DNA of 64,000 bases from Nitrospira sp. (lineage in GTDB: Bacteria; Nitrospirota; Nitrospiria; Nitrospirales; Nitrospiraceae). Every line of letters starts with the position of its first letter. The first letter of the stretch is position 1. The stretch lies in NCBI GenBank assembly GCA_029194665.1, contig JARFXO010000003.1, forward strand, positions 496,001 to 560,000. The letters run 5' to 3'. The notes beneath the pieces are model-generated. The model was not told the origin of the DNA and did no database searches. It was given only the letters and a program-made list of their open reading frames with translations. The position numbers were made by a program, and so were the translations under genes. Positions 26,296-34,720 of the stretch are shown here, one piece after another.

Positions 26296-27502
26296 ATGAC
26301 GACACGGACGTTTCGCCCCTACGAGCCCGACGACTTGTGGCTGTTGCCGCCATCTCCGCAGGACTGGTTGCCGGAGGACCACCTGGCCTACTTCCTGGCG
26401 GATCTGATGGAGGCCTTGAACCTCGATCCCATTCTCGCGACCTATGGCGGGGTGACGCGCGGCACGGCGCCGTATCATCCCCAGCTGCTGGTGAAGGTGC
26501 TGCTCTATGCCTACGCCGTCGGCATTCCGGCGTCGCGGCAGATTGCGCGCGAGCTGGAAGAGGATGTGGCCTTTCGCGTGCTGGCGGCGAACCAGCGGCC
26601 GGATTTCCGGACGATCAGCGACTTTCGGAAACAGCATCTGACTGCCTTGGCCGCCCTGTTTGTGCAGGTGTTGAAACTCTGCCAACGGGCGGGCTTGGTC
26701 AAGCTGGGCCACATCGCCTTGGACGGCACGAAGGTGAAGGCGAATGCCTCGAAGCACAAGGCGATGAGCTACGGGCGAATGGTGACGGAGGAAGCGCGGC
26801 TGCAGGCGGAGGTGGCAGCCTTGCTCAAGCAGGCTGAGGTCGCCGATGCCCGGGATGATGCGACTTATGGTCCGGATCGGCGCGGCGATGAACTGCCCGC
26901 CGAACTCGCCCGGCGCGAACAGCGGCTCCAGACGATTCGGGCCGCCAAAGCGGTGCTGGAGCAGGAGGCCCAGGCTGAGGCTGCTCTCACGCAGGCGGCT
27001 CAGGAGGCTCGCCAGACAGAAAGACCGCGCCGGGGTCGGCCGCCGCAGCCCCCCAGCCCGGTGCCCCATCCGAAGGCCCAGCGCAACTTCACCGACCCGG
27101 AGAGCCGGATCATGCCAGCGTCGGACGCCAAGGGGAGTGTCGTGCAAGGGTACAACTGCCAAGCGGCCGTCGATGCGAGGGCCCAGATTATTGTGGCCGC
27201 CGACGTCACTGATGAGTCGAATGACAAGCAGCAAGCCCAGCCGATGCTCACCCAGGTCCTCGCCAATACCGAGCAGGTGCCCCGGACCGTGAGCATGGAC
27301 GCGGGGTATTTCAGCGAGGTGAACGTCACGGCCCTCACCGCACTGGGCTGCTGGCCCCTGATCCCGCCGGACCGCCAGCTTCACAGCCAGACCGTGCCGA
27401 GGGCATCCCGTGGCTGCCCGCCAGCGGGACTGTCGGTGGCCGATCGGATGCGCCGTACGCTCCGTACGCAACGCGGGCGACAATGCTACGCCCAACGCAA
27501 AG
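26296..27502 (+). pseudogene. IS1182-family transposase, 5' part
   Basis: 402 codons before the inner insertion. Recognisable features are FRPYEPDDLWLLPPSPQDWL, HPQLLVKVLLYAYAVGIPAS, RPDFRTISDFRKQHL, ALDGTKVKANASKHKAM and SMDAGYFSEVN, containing the first two acidic residues of the DDE site. The reading frame is broken at 27502 by the IS21-type element; the C-terminal piece is at 29749-29939. ATG 26296 follows GAGGAGGCTGTGTG. Confidence 0.85.
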
Positions 27503-27557
27503 TGTCAAGGGTCATCCAAATTGCCCCAGTTATGGTCATCGAAAATTCCCCACCCCG

Positions 27558-28340
27558 TTAGGTTGTCGTTGACGCTTCTTCGACCCGCACAAGTCCGGCT
27601 TTGAGTTTCTCCTTCAGCCGGTAGGAATGGCCCCGGATGTTGATGGTGATCGCGTGGTGGAGCACCCGATCCAGGATCGCAGTCGCCAGCACCCGGTCGC
27701 CAAACACCTCGCCCCAAGCCCCGAAACTCTGGTTACTGGTCAAAATCATCGGCCCCTTCTCATAGCGGCGTGAGATGAGCTGAAAGAACAAGTTGGCCCC
27801 GGTGCGGTCAATGGGCAGATAGCCGATCTCATCAATGATCAGCAACCGGGGAATGGTATAGAGCTTCAGCTTGTCCTCCAGCCGATTCTCCGTGAGCGCC
27901 CGAGTCAGCGTAGCGATCATGGCGGCGGCTGTCGTGAACAACACCCGATAGCCCTGGGCAATGGCTTGCAGCCCTAGCCCGATGGCCAGGTGGCTTTTGC
28001 CCACACCGGGCGGCCCCAAGATCACGACATTCTCGCCGTGCTCGATGAAGTGGCAGGTCGCCACCTGCTGAATCTGCTTCTTATCCAACGAAGGCTGGTA
28101 GCTGAAGTCGAAGACCTCCAGACTCTTGACGAATGGAAATCGCGCCAAACTCGTCCGCATCGCAATGTTCTTCGCGGTCTTGGACGCGACTTCTTCGCCG
28201 AGCACCTGGTCGAGGAAGTCGGCATAGGGCAGCTCCTTGACGGCCGCTTCTTGTAAGAGGGCCTCCAGCCGCTCCCGACTCTTCAAGAGCCGTAGGCGCG
28301 TGAGTTGGTCACGGAGCCGTTCCAGTTGCGCCGCGTTCAT
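27558..28340 (-). CDS. istB: IS21 helper ATPase IstB
   Basis: 260 residues, AAA+ helper of IS21 transposition. Walker A GPPGVGKSHLAIGLG, Walker B LLIIDEIGYLP, and the family signature LTSNQSFGAWGEVFGD are present; the N-terminal region LERLRDQLTRLRLLKSRERL is the usual IstB leader. It hydrolyses ATP, binds DNA and directs the IstA transposase to target DNA. The gene overlaps the end of istA by 4 bp, the normal IS21 arrangement. It appears full-length. Confidence 0.92.
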   Translation of the reverse strand: MNAAQLERLRDQLTRLRLLKSRERLEALLQEAAVKELPYADFLDQVLGEEVASKTAKNIAMRTSLARFPFVKSLEVFDFSYQPSLDKKQIQQVATCHFIEHGENVVILGPPGVGKSHLAIGLGLQAIAQGYRVLFTTAAAMIATLTRALTENRLEDKLKLYTIPRLLIIDEIGYLPIDRTGANLFFQLISRRYEKGPMILTSNQSFGAWGEVFGDRVLATAILDRVLHHAITINIRGHSYRLKEKLKAGLVRVEEASTTT

Positions 28341-29605
28341 GGCCGCCCCTCCTGCGACGCCGTGCGCTCACACACCGCCTCGTACCAGGCCAGATCCCGC
28401 ACTTCGACCTCCGGCAAGGCATCGGGGCGAGGGGACCGATCGCTCACCGTGGACCGACGGTGGCGGGCGAGACGCGCACTGGCTCCAGGGCCGTGCTCGG
28501 GCTGGATTCGGAATTGGTGCTGGCCCGGGAGCACCGGGTGCGTCGCGATCTCTTGGTCACGGTGAAAGATGTGGACCGTGTCCCCCCGTCGTTGCACTTC
28601 AACCCGCTGACCAATGAGCCGGAAGGGCACGGAGTAGCGGTTCGTCGCCAGGCTGACCAAATAGTCCTCGGCCACGATCCGTGAGACGCGCGCCTCCTGC
28701 TGGAAGGCGCGCTGGTCCGCCAGCGGGACCAGGTGGTTGCGTTCTCGCGCAAACCGGACGAGTGGCTCCTCATGCGTCGTGCCATGGATGCGGCGGTCGG
28801 CAATTGTCGCGGTCCATTCGTCAAGTTGGGTTTGAAAGTCCACCAGATCGACAAACGTTCGTCCCGGCAGAAAGTTCCGTTTCAGATATTTCACGCCGGA
28901 TTCGACCTTACCCTTGGTCTGGGCCCGATAGGGCCGACACACGCGCGGCTCAAAGCCCCAATAGTCGGCGAAGGCTTTGAAGGTGGGATTCCAGAGCCGC
29001 CGCCCCGTCTCATCCGCATAACAGACGGTTCGCGGTCGGTCATACAGATGCTCTCGCGTGTGGCCACCGAAATGCGCAAAAGCCCGTTCATGGGCCTCGA
29101 GAAACTGCGCCAGCCGCTCATCGGCACAGGCGTAATAGAACCCACGTCGGCTGAACCCCAACGTCAACACGAACACGTGCACCACCGTCGGGCCGGCGCG
29201 GAAGGGCACGGTGGCTTGGCCCCAATCAATCTGACTCTGCTGGCCCGGCGGTGTCTCAAAGCGGAGGAGGGCCCGCTCCGCCTGCAGCTGACCCTCACGC
29301 AGCGGCGCCACCCCTCGCTTCACCGTCTCATAACTGCCGATGTACTCGTGGCTCGCTCGCAGTTCCTGATAGAGAATCCGCGCCGAATAATTAACCTGCG
29401 ACGCACGGGTCCGCACAAAGTCGGCATGGGCGGTCAGCAGCGTCTCCGTCATCGCCGCTCGGCGATAGGGTTGCCACGTCGTCTGCTGCAGACTGCGCCG
29501 CACGGTCTTCCGATCCAGGTCCAACCGCCGCGCAATCCCTGAAATGGATCCCCGCTCTTCATGACGCAACCGTCGAATCTCCGCCCACCGCTCTTGATCC
29601 ACCAT
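28337..29605 (-). CDS. istA: IS21 transposase IstA
   Basis: About 422 residues from ATG 29605, which follows GGGAGG; the frame is open further upstream but without a better start. The N-terminal helix-turn-helix reads RLRHEERGSISGIARRLDLDRKTVRR. The rve/DDE core includes QIDWGQATVPF, FVLTLGFSRRGFYYACADER and YDRPRTVCY, then VCRPYRAQTKGKVESGVKYLKRNFL with the catalytic Glu. All core regions look intact, so this element may still be mobile. Confidence 0.9.
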   Translation of the reverse strand: MVDQERWAEIRRLRHEERGSISGIARRLDLDRKTVRRSLQQTTWQPYRRAAMTETLLTAHADFVRTRASQVNYSARILYQELRASHEYIGSYETVKRGVAPLREGQLQAERALLRFETPPGQQSQIDWGQATVPFRAGPTVVHVFVLTLGFSRRGFYYACADERLAQFLEAHERAFAHFGGHTREHLYDRPRTVCYADETGRRLWNPTFKAFADYWGFEPRVCRPYRAQTKGKVESGVKYLKRNFLPGRTFVDLVDFQTQLDEWTATIADRRIHGTTHEEPLVRFARERNHLVPLADQRAFQQEARVSRIVAEDYLVSLATNRYSVPFRLIGQRVEVQRRGDTVHIFHRDQEIATHPVLPGQHQFRIQPEHGPGASARLARHRRSTVSDRSPRPDALPEVEVRDLAWYEAVCERTASQEGRP

Positions 29606-29748
29606 ACATACCTCCCGAGTGTGGTCTACCTGGGACGGTATGATCGTTGTCTCCTTGCTATCGTCAAGTTCCATCACATCCCTCCTTCGGTGAGAGGGTG
29701 GGGAGAATTCATTGACCACATCTGGGGATTATTGCATGACCGCTGACA

Positions 29749-29939
29749 AGCAGGGGCGTGGCTATCGGCAATTCCTGTTGCGGGGGATGCGGCAGGTGCG
29801 GGGCGAGTGGGCGCTGATCTGTACCACCCATAATGTCCTGAAGCTCTGGCGGGCCCTCGCTCATCGGCCCCGAGGTCCCGGACACCGCCTGCGCATGCTG
29901 TGCGGCAGCCGGAAAGCGAACCGGAGGAGACAGAGATAG
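29749..29939 (+). pseudogene. IS1182-family transposase, 3' part
   Basis: The C-terminal remainder reads GRGYRQFLLRGMRQVRGEWA LICTTHNVLKLWRAL and ends at TAG 29937-29939. Joined to the 5' part the frame is continuous (...CYAQRK-E-QGRGYRQF...), but the conserved VEPVFGQIK-type block that precedes this position in the family is missing, so around 30 bp seem to have been lost when the IS21-type element entered. Confidence 0.8.
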
Positions 29940-30031
29940 CGACAGGGCTCAGTGCCGACCATGTGCAGCCGAATACAAGCTGACTCCGCGGTCAAATTCA
30001 TAGTTCGCTCAGGGCAATGTCGGACGGACTC

Positions 30032-30035
30032 CTAG
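30032..30035. repeat. Target site duplication CTAG, right copy
   Basis: Second copy of the 4-bp CTAG that flanks the IS1182-type element (other copy 26209-26212). Confidence 0.7.
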
Positions 30036-30084
30036 CCCGGATAATTCACGACTGGTGATAGAAAACAGCCATCGAGACTCCGAA

Positions 30085-30112
30085 GGGCTAAAAAGGTGCC
30101 GGGAGTGTTTTT
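30085..30112. repeat. Hairpin repeat element, copy 2
   Basis: GGCTAAAAAGGTGCCGGGAG, then TGTTTTT, matches the core of the element at 22232-22261, but its outer stem has decayed. It lies just right of the interrupted lysozyme-like gene. Confidence 0.45.
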
Positions 30113-30138
30113 ATAACAAAAATGAATACGTACTTTCC

Positions 30139-30356
30139 TCACCACAGATCGTCCGGAGTGAGTCCGGTTACTTTGGCTAGGCGAGCGAACATGCGGGGGC
30201 CGATTTCATCGCGAGCGTGAAAGGAAAAGACCACATCCGCTCGCCCTGTTCGTTGGAGGACGCGATGTGACCCCGTGGAGCGCTTGATCTGCCGGCCGAT
30301 TCGAAGAAGTGTGAAGAGTAGGTGAGAAGCCGGTGTTGAAGGTTAGCGGCTCATGC
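30139..30356 (-). pseudogene. Decayed HicA-type toxin gene
   Basis: On the minus strand the frame ending at TGA 30139-30141 reads LLRIGRQIKRSTGSHRVLQR and then TGRADVVFSFHARDEIGPRM, closing with LAKVTGLTPDDLW. This is the HicA double-stranded-RNA-binding fold with the GSHR motif containing the catalytic histidine. The expected start ATGAGCCGC overlaps the end of the antitoxin remnant (30353) but runs at once into TAA; the N-terminal residues continue in another frame. The gene is frameshifted and probably inactive. Confidence 0.7.
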
Positions 30357-30570
30357 CGCAATGAAGGAAACGTCGAGTAATTCCTCGGGACTGCCTCATC
30401 GTTTTCGAGGCGGTTGGCCATGGTTCGGAGCGCAAGAGCCTGCACTGAAGGAAGGGCGGCAGCACGGGTTTGACCGTAGGCCATCACACCGGTAATGCCG
30501 GGACTTCGCTGATCCACCGGACGTCTTCCTCCTGCTGCAGCTCGATCTTAAATTGAGAAACGGTTCCCAT
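30351..30570 (-). pseudogene. Decayed HicB-type antitoxin gene
   Basis: From ATG 30570: MGTVSQFKIELQQEEDVRWI then SEVPALPV and a stop; in the next frame the match continues as GVMAYGQTRAAALPSVQALALR, and in a third frame it ends EELLDVSFIAA-stop at 30351. Together these rebuild a normal HicB (IELEQEEDGRWIAEVPxLPG..VMAYG..EELLDVSFIAA). Two frameshifts are needed, so this is a pseudogene. It precedes and slightly overlaps the hicA remnant, the usual order for such pairs. Confidence 0.75.
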
Positions 30571-30901
30571 TGAAGCGTCTTTATAAGCCTAGGCCTCTTA
30601 GGCTAAGCCTGACGTGTGCGAACAATCAAGCAACTGTTCCCTAAGTGTCAACCTACTTTAGAAATGTCCGTTTGCTCCCCCCCTCGTCCGTCCTTGTTCG
30701 TACCCACTTCCGTTGGACTGTCCCCCCTCTAAGAGAAGCCAGAATAGTTCCGATCCGTTGGTACAATCGGCCCTCAGCGATTTTATCCAGAGGCCGTGGA
30801 ACCGAGCGCCTCGGAAAGACTTTGAACCAGGTCAGGTGCTCCATAATGTGCAACCACAGAAGGTGGTAACGATTTCTCTTGCGCGCTGAGCCGATACAAC
30901 C
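30571..30901. other. Intergenic region before the type I secretion genes
   Basis: About 330 bp. Overlapping short frames on both strands lack motifs and ribosome sites. It should contain the promoter of the exporter operon; no clear -35/-10 pair is identified. Confidence 0.4.
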
Positions 30902-33082
30902 GTGGATCGCATGAACCATTCCGGACCGCACCTACCGCATAACGCTTCCGCTGCTTCTGTGAACAGGGCGCCAGCCGACAACGGCTTGATCTGCCTCCTG
31001 ATCATCGCTCGTTTTCACGATCTTCCCGCCGATGGTTCGCAGCTGCGGCATCAGTTCGCGCGGTCTGGGCAGGTGTTTTCCGATGCGGACATCCTCCGTG
31101 CCGCAAAGCATGTGGGACTCAAGGCCGGTCTACTCAAGACCGCATGGAGCAAACTCCAGAAAACACCGCTGCCTGCCATGGTAAAGCGAACTGATGGCCG
31201 CTATGTCGTTCTGGCGAAGGTCCAAGAAGAGAAGGCACTAGTCCAGGATCCGGTCGAAGCACGGCCGCTCGCGCTTTCTCGCGAGCAATTTGAAGCGACA
31301 TGGACCGGGGAACTGTTACTCTTTACTAAACGAGCCCCTGTCCGTCACCAAGACCTCACGTTCGACTTCACTTGGTTCGTCCCCGCCATCGTCAAATACC
31401 GCAAGTTTTTCGGTGAAGTGTTGGTCGCGTCGTTCTTTCTTCAACTCTTTGCCCTGTTGACGCCACTCTTTACACAGGTTGTCATCGATAAAGTACTCGT
31501 ACACAAGGGGTTCACGACGCTCCATGTGTTGGCGATCGGTATGATCACGCTGGCAATCTTCGAAGCGATTCTAGGCGGGCTCCGGATCTACCTGTTTTCG
31601 CATACGACGAATCGGATCGATGTGAGTCTGGGCGCCCAACTCTTCCGGCATGTCCTGACGCTCCCCATGTCCTATTTTGAAGCCAGACGGGTCGGCGATA
31701 CGGTCGCCCGCGTACGCGAGTTGGAACAGATCCGTCAATTCTTGACCAGCCATTCCGTGACGGTGGTGCTGGACGTCCTGTTCACTGCCGTTTTTCTAAC
31801 GGTCATGTGGGCATACAGCCCCACGCTCTCGCTCGTCGTCATGGCTTCGCTTCCAGTCTATGCACTGCTGTCGATTGCTATAACTCCTGCGATCCGGACG
31901 CGTTTACATGAAAAGTTCAACCGAGGCGCCGAAAACCAGGCGTTCCTCGTTGAAACGGTCAGCGGGATCCAGACCGTCAAAGCCATGGCGGTCGAACCTC
32001 CACTGGTACGGAGATGGGAAGAGCAATTGGCAGGCTATGTGCGGGCGAGTTTTCGCGCGACGAGCGTGATGATGATTGCCGGTCAGTCCGCAACTTGTGT
32101 CCAAAAGGTGACCACCGTCGCAGTGCTGTGGATGGGCGCCTATCGTGTGATCGATGGAAATCTAAGTATCGGGCAGCTGATCGCATTCAATATGTTGTCG
32201 GCACAGGTGACAGGGCCACTTCTACGATTGGTGAATCTCTGGCAGGAATTTCAACAAGTGGGCATCTCGATGCAACGGTTGGGCGATGTGCTCAATACTC
32301 AGCCCGAACCATCGTATAACCCGAATCGAACGACGTTGCCTCGGGTCATGGGGCAGGTACGATTCGATGAAGTGACGTTTCGGTACCGGCCTGATGGGCA
32401 GGAAGTCACCAGAAAGATGTCTTTTTCCGTTGAACCTGGACAGGTCATCGGCATCGTCGGACGTTCAGGATCCGGGAAAAGCACCATTGCCAAATTGCTG
32501 CAGCGTCTCTATGTGCCGGAGCGGGGACGCATTTTGGTGGATGGAACGGATTTGGCGCAGGTCGATCCTGCATGGCTGCGCAGGCAAGTGGGAGTCGTGC
32601 TGCAGGAGAATGTCTTGTTCAACGGCTCAGTCCGAAGCAACATCGCGCTGACCGATCCCGGATTGCCGATGGAGCAGGTGATCCAGGCCGCTAAAATAGC
32701 TGGGGCTCATGAGTTCATCCTTGAATTGACGGAGGGCTACGACACGCTGATCGGCGAGCACGGATGCACGCTCTCAGGTGGGCAGCGTCAGCGGATCGCC
32801 ATTGCGCGGGCTTTGGTCGCGAACCCTCGTATTCTGATTTTCGATGAAGCGACCAGCGCATTGGACTACGAATCCGAAGCGGTGATCCAGCGGAACATGG
32901 CGCAGATCTGTAAGGAGCGTACGGTCTTCATCATTACACATCGGCTGAGTACGGTGCGGCCTGCCCATCGCATCTATGTCGTCGACAAGGGAGAGATCGT
33001 CGAGGAGGGATCGCATGCTGAACTCCTCCGTCGTGATGGCTTCTATGCGCGATTACAGGCGCAGCAGATTGGCAAGGAATAG
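30902..33082 (+). CDS. Type I secretion ABC transporter (HlyB-like, with C39-like domain)
   Basis: 726 residues. Residues ~25-150 form a C39-like domain without the catalytic cysteine (LICLLIIARFHDLPADGSQL), as in haemolysin exporters that do not cleave their cargo. Six-helix membrane domain follows, then the ATPase: Walker A GRSGSGKST, LSGGQRQR signature, Walker B ILIFDEATSALD and the H-loop IITHRLSTV. It exports unfolded RTX proteins through HlyD and an outer-membrane TolC channel. The HlyD-type gene starts 11 bp downstream; no TolC gene is in the window. The RTX protein at 23758 is the obvious substrate. GTG 30902 is used; ATG 30911 is equally possible. Confidence 0.9.
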   Translation: MDRMNHSGPHLPHNASAASVNRAPADNGLICLLIIARFHDLPADGSQLRHQFARSGQVFSDADILRAAKHVGLKAGLLKTAWSKLQKTPLPAMVKRTDGRYVVLAKVQEEKALVQDPVEARPLALSREQFEATWTGELLLFTKRAPVRHQDLTFDFTWFVPAIVKYRKFFGEVLVASFFLQLFALLTPLFTQVVIDKVLVHKGFTTLHVLAIGMITLAIFEAILGGLRIYLFSHTTNRIDVSLGAQLFRHVLTLPMSYFEARRVGDTVARVRELEQIRQFLTSHSVTVVLDVLFTAVFLTVMWAYSPTLSLVVMASLPVYALLSIAITPAIRTRLHEKFNRGAENQAFLVETVSGIQTVKAMAVEPPLVRRWEEQLAGYVRASFRATSVMMIAGQSATCVQKVTTVAVLWMGAYRVIDGNLSIGQLIAFNMLSAQVTGPLLRLVNLWQEFQQVGISMQRLGDVLNTQPEPSYNPNRTTLPRVMGQVRFDEVTFRYRPDGQEVTRKMSFSVEPGQVIGIVGRSGSGKSTIAKLLQRLYVPERGRILVDGTDLAQVDPAWLRRQVGVVLQENVLFNGSVRSNIALTDPGLPMEQVIQAAKIAGAHEFILELTEGYDTLIGEHGCTLSGGQRQRIAIARALVANPRILIFDEATSALDYESEAVIQRNMAQICKERTVFIITHRLSTVRPAHRIYVVDKGEIVEEGSHAELLRRDGFYARLQAQQIGKE

Positions 33083-33093
33083 GGGACTCTCAG

Positions 33094-34488
33094 ATGGCTT
33101 CCGGAGCGTTCGGCAGACATTGGACGGTGTGGAGGGCGGTGTGGCAAGCCGAATCATGCCGACCAGTCGGTTCGGCTGATTCCGACAGACGAACCATGGA
33201 ATTTCTACCGGCCGTGTTGGAAATCCAGCAGGTTCCCCCGTCCCCGATCGGTCGAGCGCTCGTCTGGACGATACTGGCTGTCTTCACTACGGCGGGGTTG
33301 TGGGCCGTCTTCGGGTGGATCGATATTGTGGCTACCGCGCAAGGCAAGATCATCCCCAGCGGCTACTCGAAAATCATTCAGCCGTACGAAGCAGCGGTCA
33401 TTGCATCGATCCATGTGCAGGATGGACAGGCAGTGAAGCGGGGCGAGGTGTTGATCGAGCTTGATTCGACCCTTAACCGTGCCGACTATGACCGGGCGTT
33501 CAACGAATACCTCGCGGCGAAGGTGGATGCGGCCAGATTGCGGGCTCTGATCAAGGAGCAGGTCACTTTCGAGGCACCTCTCGGTGCAGATGGAGCCTAC
33601 GTCGGACTGCAACAGCAGTTGCTAAGGGACCAGCTGGCCGAATACCACGCCAAGGTTGCAGCCTCCCGGCATCTTGTGGATCAGCGCCTCGCAGTGATCG
33701 AGCAAACGAGAGAAAATATTCTCCGTTTGGAAGCCACCGTACCCATGGAGGTTGAACGAGCCGAGGTCTATAAAAGGCTGCTCGAACACGAGGCAGTGAG
33801 CAAGATGGACTTTCTACAGGCAGAAGAGCAACGGATCGACAAGGTGCAGGAACTCGCCGGCCAAAAGAAGAAACTCCAACAAGATCAGGCCGCGCTCGCC
33901 GAGGCGGAAACGCAACATGGGGCTATGATCTCGGAATTTCAGCAGACGAAAAAGGCAGAACTGTCGGTTCTCGAAACCAAAGCGGCCTCTCTCGCGCAAG
34001 AGGTCACGAAGGCTAGTCAAAAGACTGGTTTGCAGCGACTGACCTCGCCGATCGACGGCGTCGTGCAGCAGGTAGCCGTGCATACCATCGGTGGCGTCGT
34101 CACTCCGGCGCAGCAGTTGCTCATTGTCGTACCTCAAGACCATCCGGTCGAAGTGGAGGCGCAGGTCAAAAATATGGATGTGGGATTTGTGCGGGAGGGA
34201 CAGCCGGTTGAGATCAAGGTCGAAACATTTCAATTCACCTTGTATGGCACGATCCGCGGTCACGTGCTGACGGTTTCCAACGATGCGGCTCCCGTCGAAA
34301 AAGTCGGGCTGCTGTACCCAACGAGAGTCACCATGGATCGGTCGACAATCCAAGTGGAAGGTAAACAGGTCAATCTTTCGCCCGGTATGGCGGTGACAGT
34401 TGAAATCAAGACCGGTCAGCGCCGCATCATTGAATATCTACTGAGTCCCTTGCTGAAATCCGTGAAAGAAAGTCTGAGGGAGCGGTAA
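33094..34488 (+). CDS. Type I secretion membrane fusion protein (HlyD-like)
   Basis: 464 residues. A short cytoplasmic leader contains EFLPAVLEIQQVPPSPIGRA, the standard HlyD N-terminal motif, then one transmembrane helix (VWTILAVFTTAGLWAVFGWI), the split lipoyl domain (IIPSGYSKIIQPYEAAVIAS and LQRLTSPIDGVVQQVAVHT), a long alpha-hairpin coiled coil (~residues 150-310) and a beta-barrel end domain. It links the inner-membrane ABC exporter to TolC. It is co-transcribed with the HlyB-like gene. ATG 33094 is chosen; ATG 33196 would remove 34 N-terminal residues. Confidence 0.9.
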   Translation: MASGAFGRHWTVWRAVWQAESCRPVGSADSDRRTMEFLPAVLEIQQVPPSPIGRALVWTILAVFTTAGLWAVFGWIDIVATAQGKIIPSGYSKIIQPYEAAVIASIHVQDGQAVKRGEVLIELDSTLNRADYDRAFNEYLAAKVDAARLRALIKEQVTFEAPLGADGAYVGLQQQLLRDQLAEYHAKVAASRHLVDQRLAVIEQTRENILRLEATVPMEVERAEVYKRLLEHEAVSKMDFLQAEEQRIDKVQELAGQKKKLQQDQAALAEAETQHGAMISEFQQTKKAELSVLETKAASLAQEVTKASQKTGLQRLTSPIDGVVQQVAVHTIGGVVTPAQQLLIVVPQDHPVEVEAQVKNMDVGFVREGQPVEIKVETFQFTLYGTIRGHVLTVSNDAAPVEKVGLLYPTRVTMDRSTIQVEGKQVNLSPGMAVTVEIKTGQRRIIEYLLSPLLKSVKESLRER

Positions 34489-34720
34489 CAGCGGAGAACC
34501 CTATCAAGCCATTTGAAAATCTTACCTACCGGGGGATCGTTCAATCCTTTATGCTTCTGTTTGCTGGCGCCGGGCTGTTGCACCGTGACAGATACATGAA
34601 CAACCCCGGCAAGATGTGGTGCATCTGGTTCGTCGCTTCAAGAATATGCGGCTGTTGAGCAGCTGATTTCGATGTCCGATACCCACCATGCATGTGCGTT
34701 GACTTGAAGGAACTTGTTTC

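Larger units (their letters stand above)
27503..29748 (-). mobile_element. IS21-family insertion sequence
   Basis: 2,246 bp carrying istA and istB on the minus strand. The ends TGTCAAGGGTCATCCAA (27503) and, on the other strand, TGTCAGCGGTCATGCAA (from 29748) are inverted repeats beginning with TG, and both continue into a second related block (TGGTCATCGAA / TGGTCAATGAA), the multiple end repeats known for IS21. It has inserted into the IS1182 transposase gene. No target duplication is visible, consistent with a small deletion at the site. Confidence 0.85.
26213..30031 (+). mobile_element. IS1182-family insertion sequence, interrupted by an IS21-family element
   Basis: The ends are imperfect inverted repeats: GAGCCTGTCCGACATTAGCC at 26213 and, read from the right end on the other strand, GAGTCCGTCCGACATTGCCC ending at 30031. 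CTAG flanks both ends. Without the inner IS21-type element (27503-29748) the element is about 1.57 kb with one transposase gene, typical for IS1182. The inner element cuts the transposase gene, so this copy cannot move by itself. Confidence 0.8.

Noticed and set aside
30645..30931. Overlapping frames on both strands before the exporter genes
   Set aside because: No start context or motif; likely promoter DNA.
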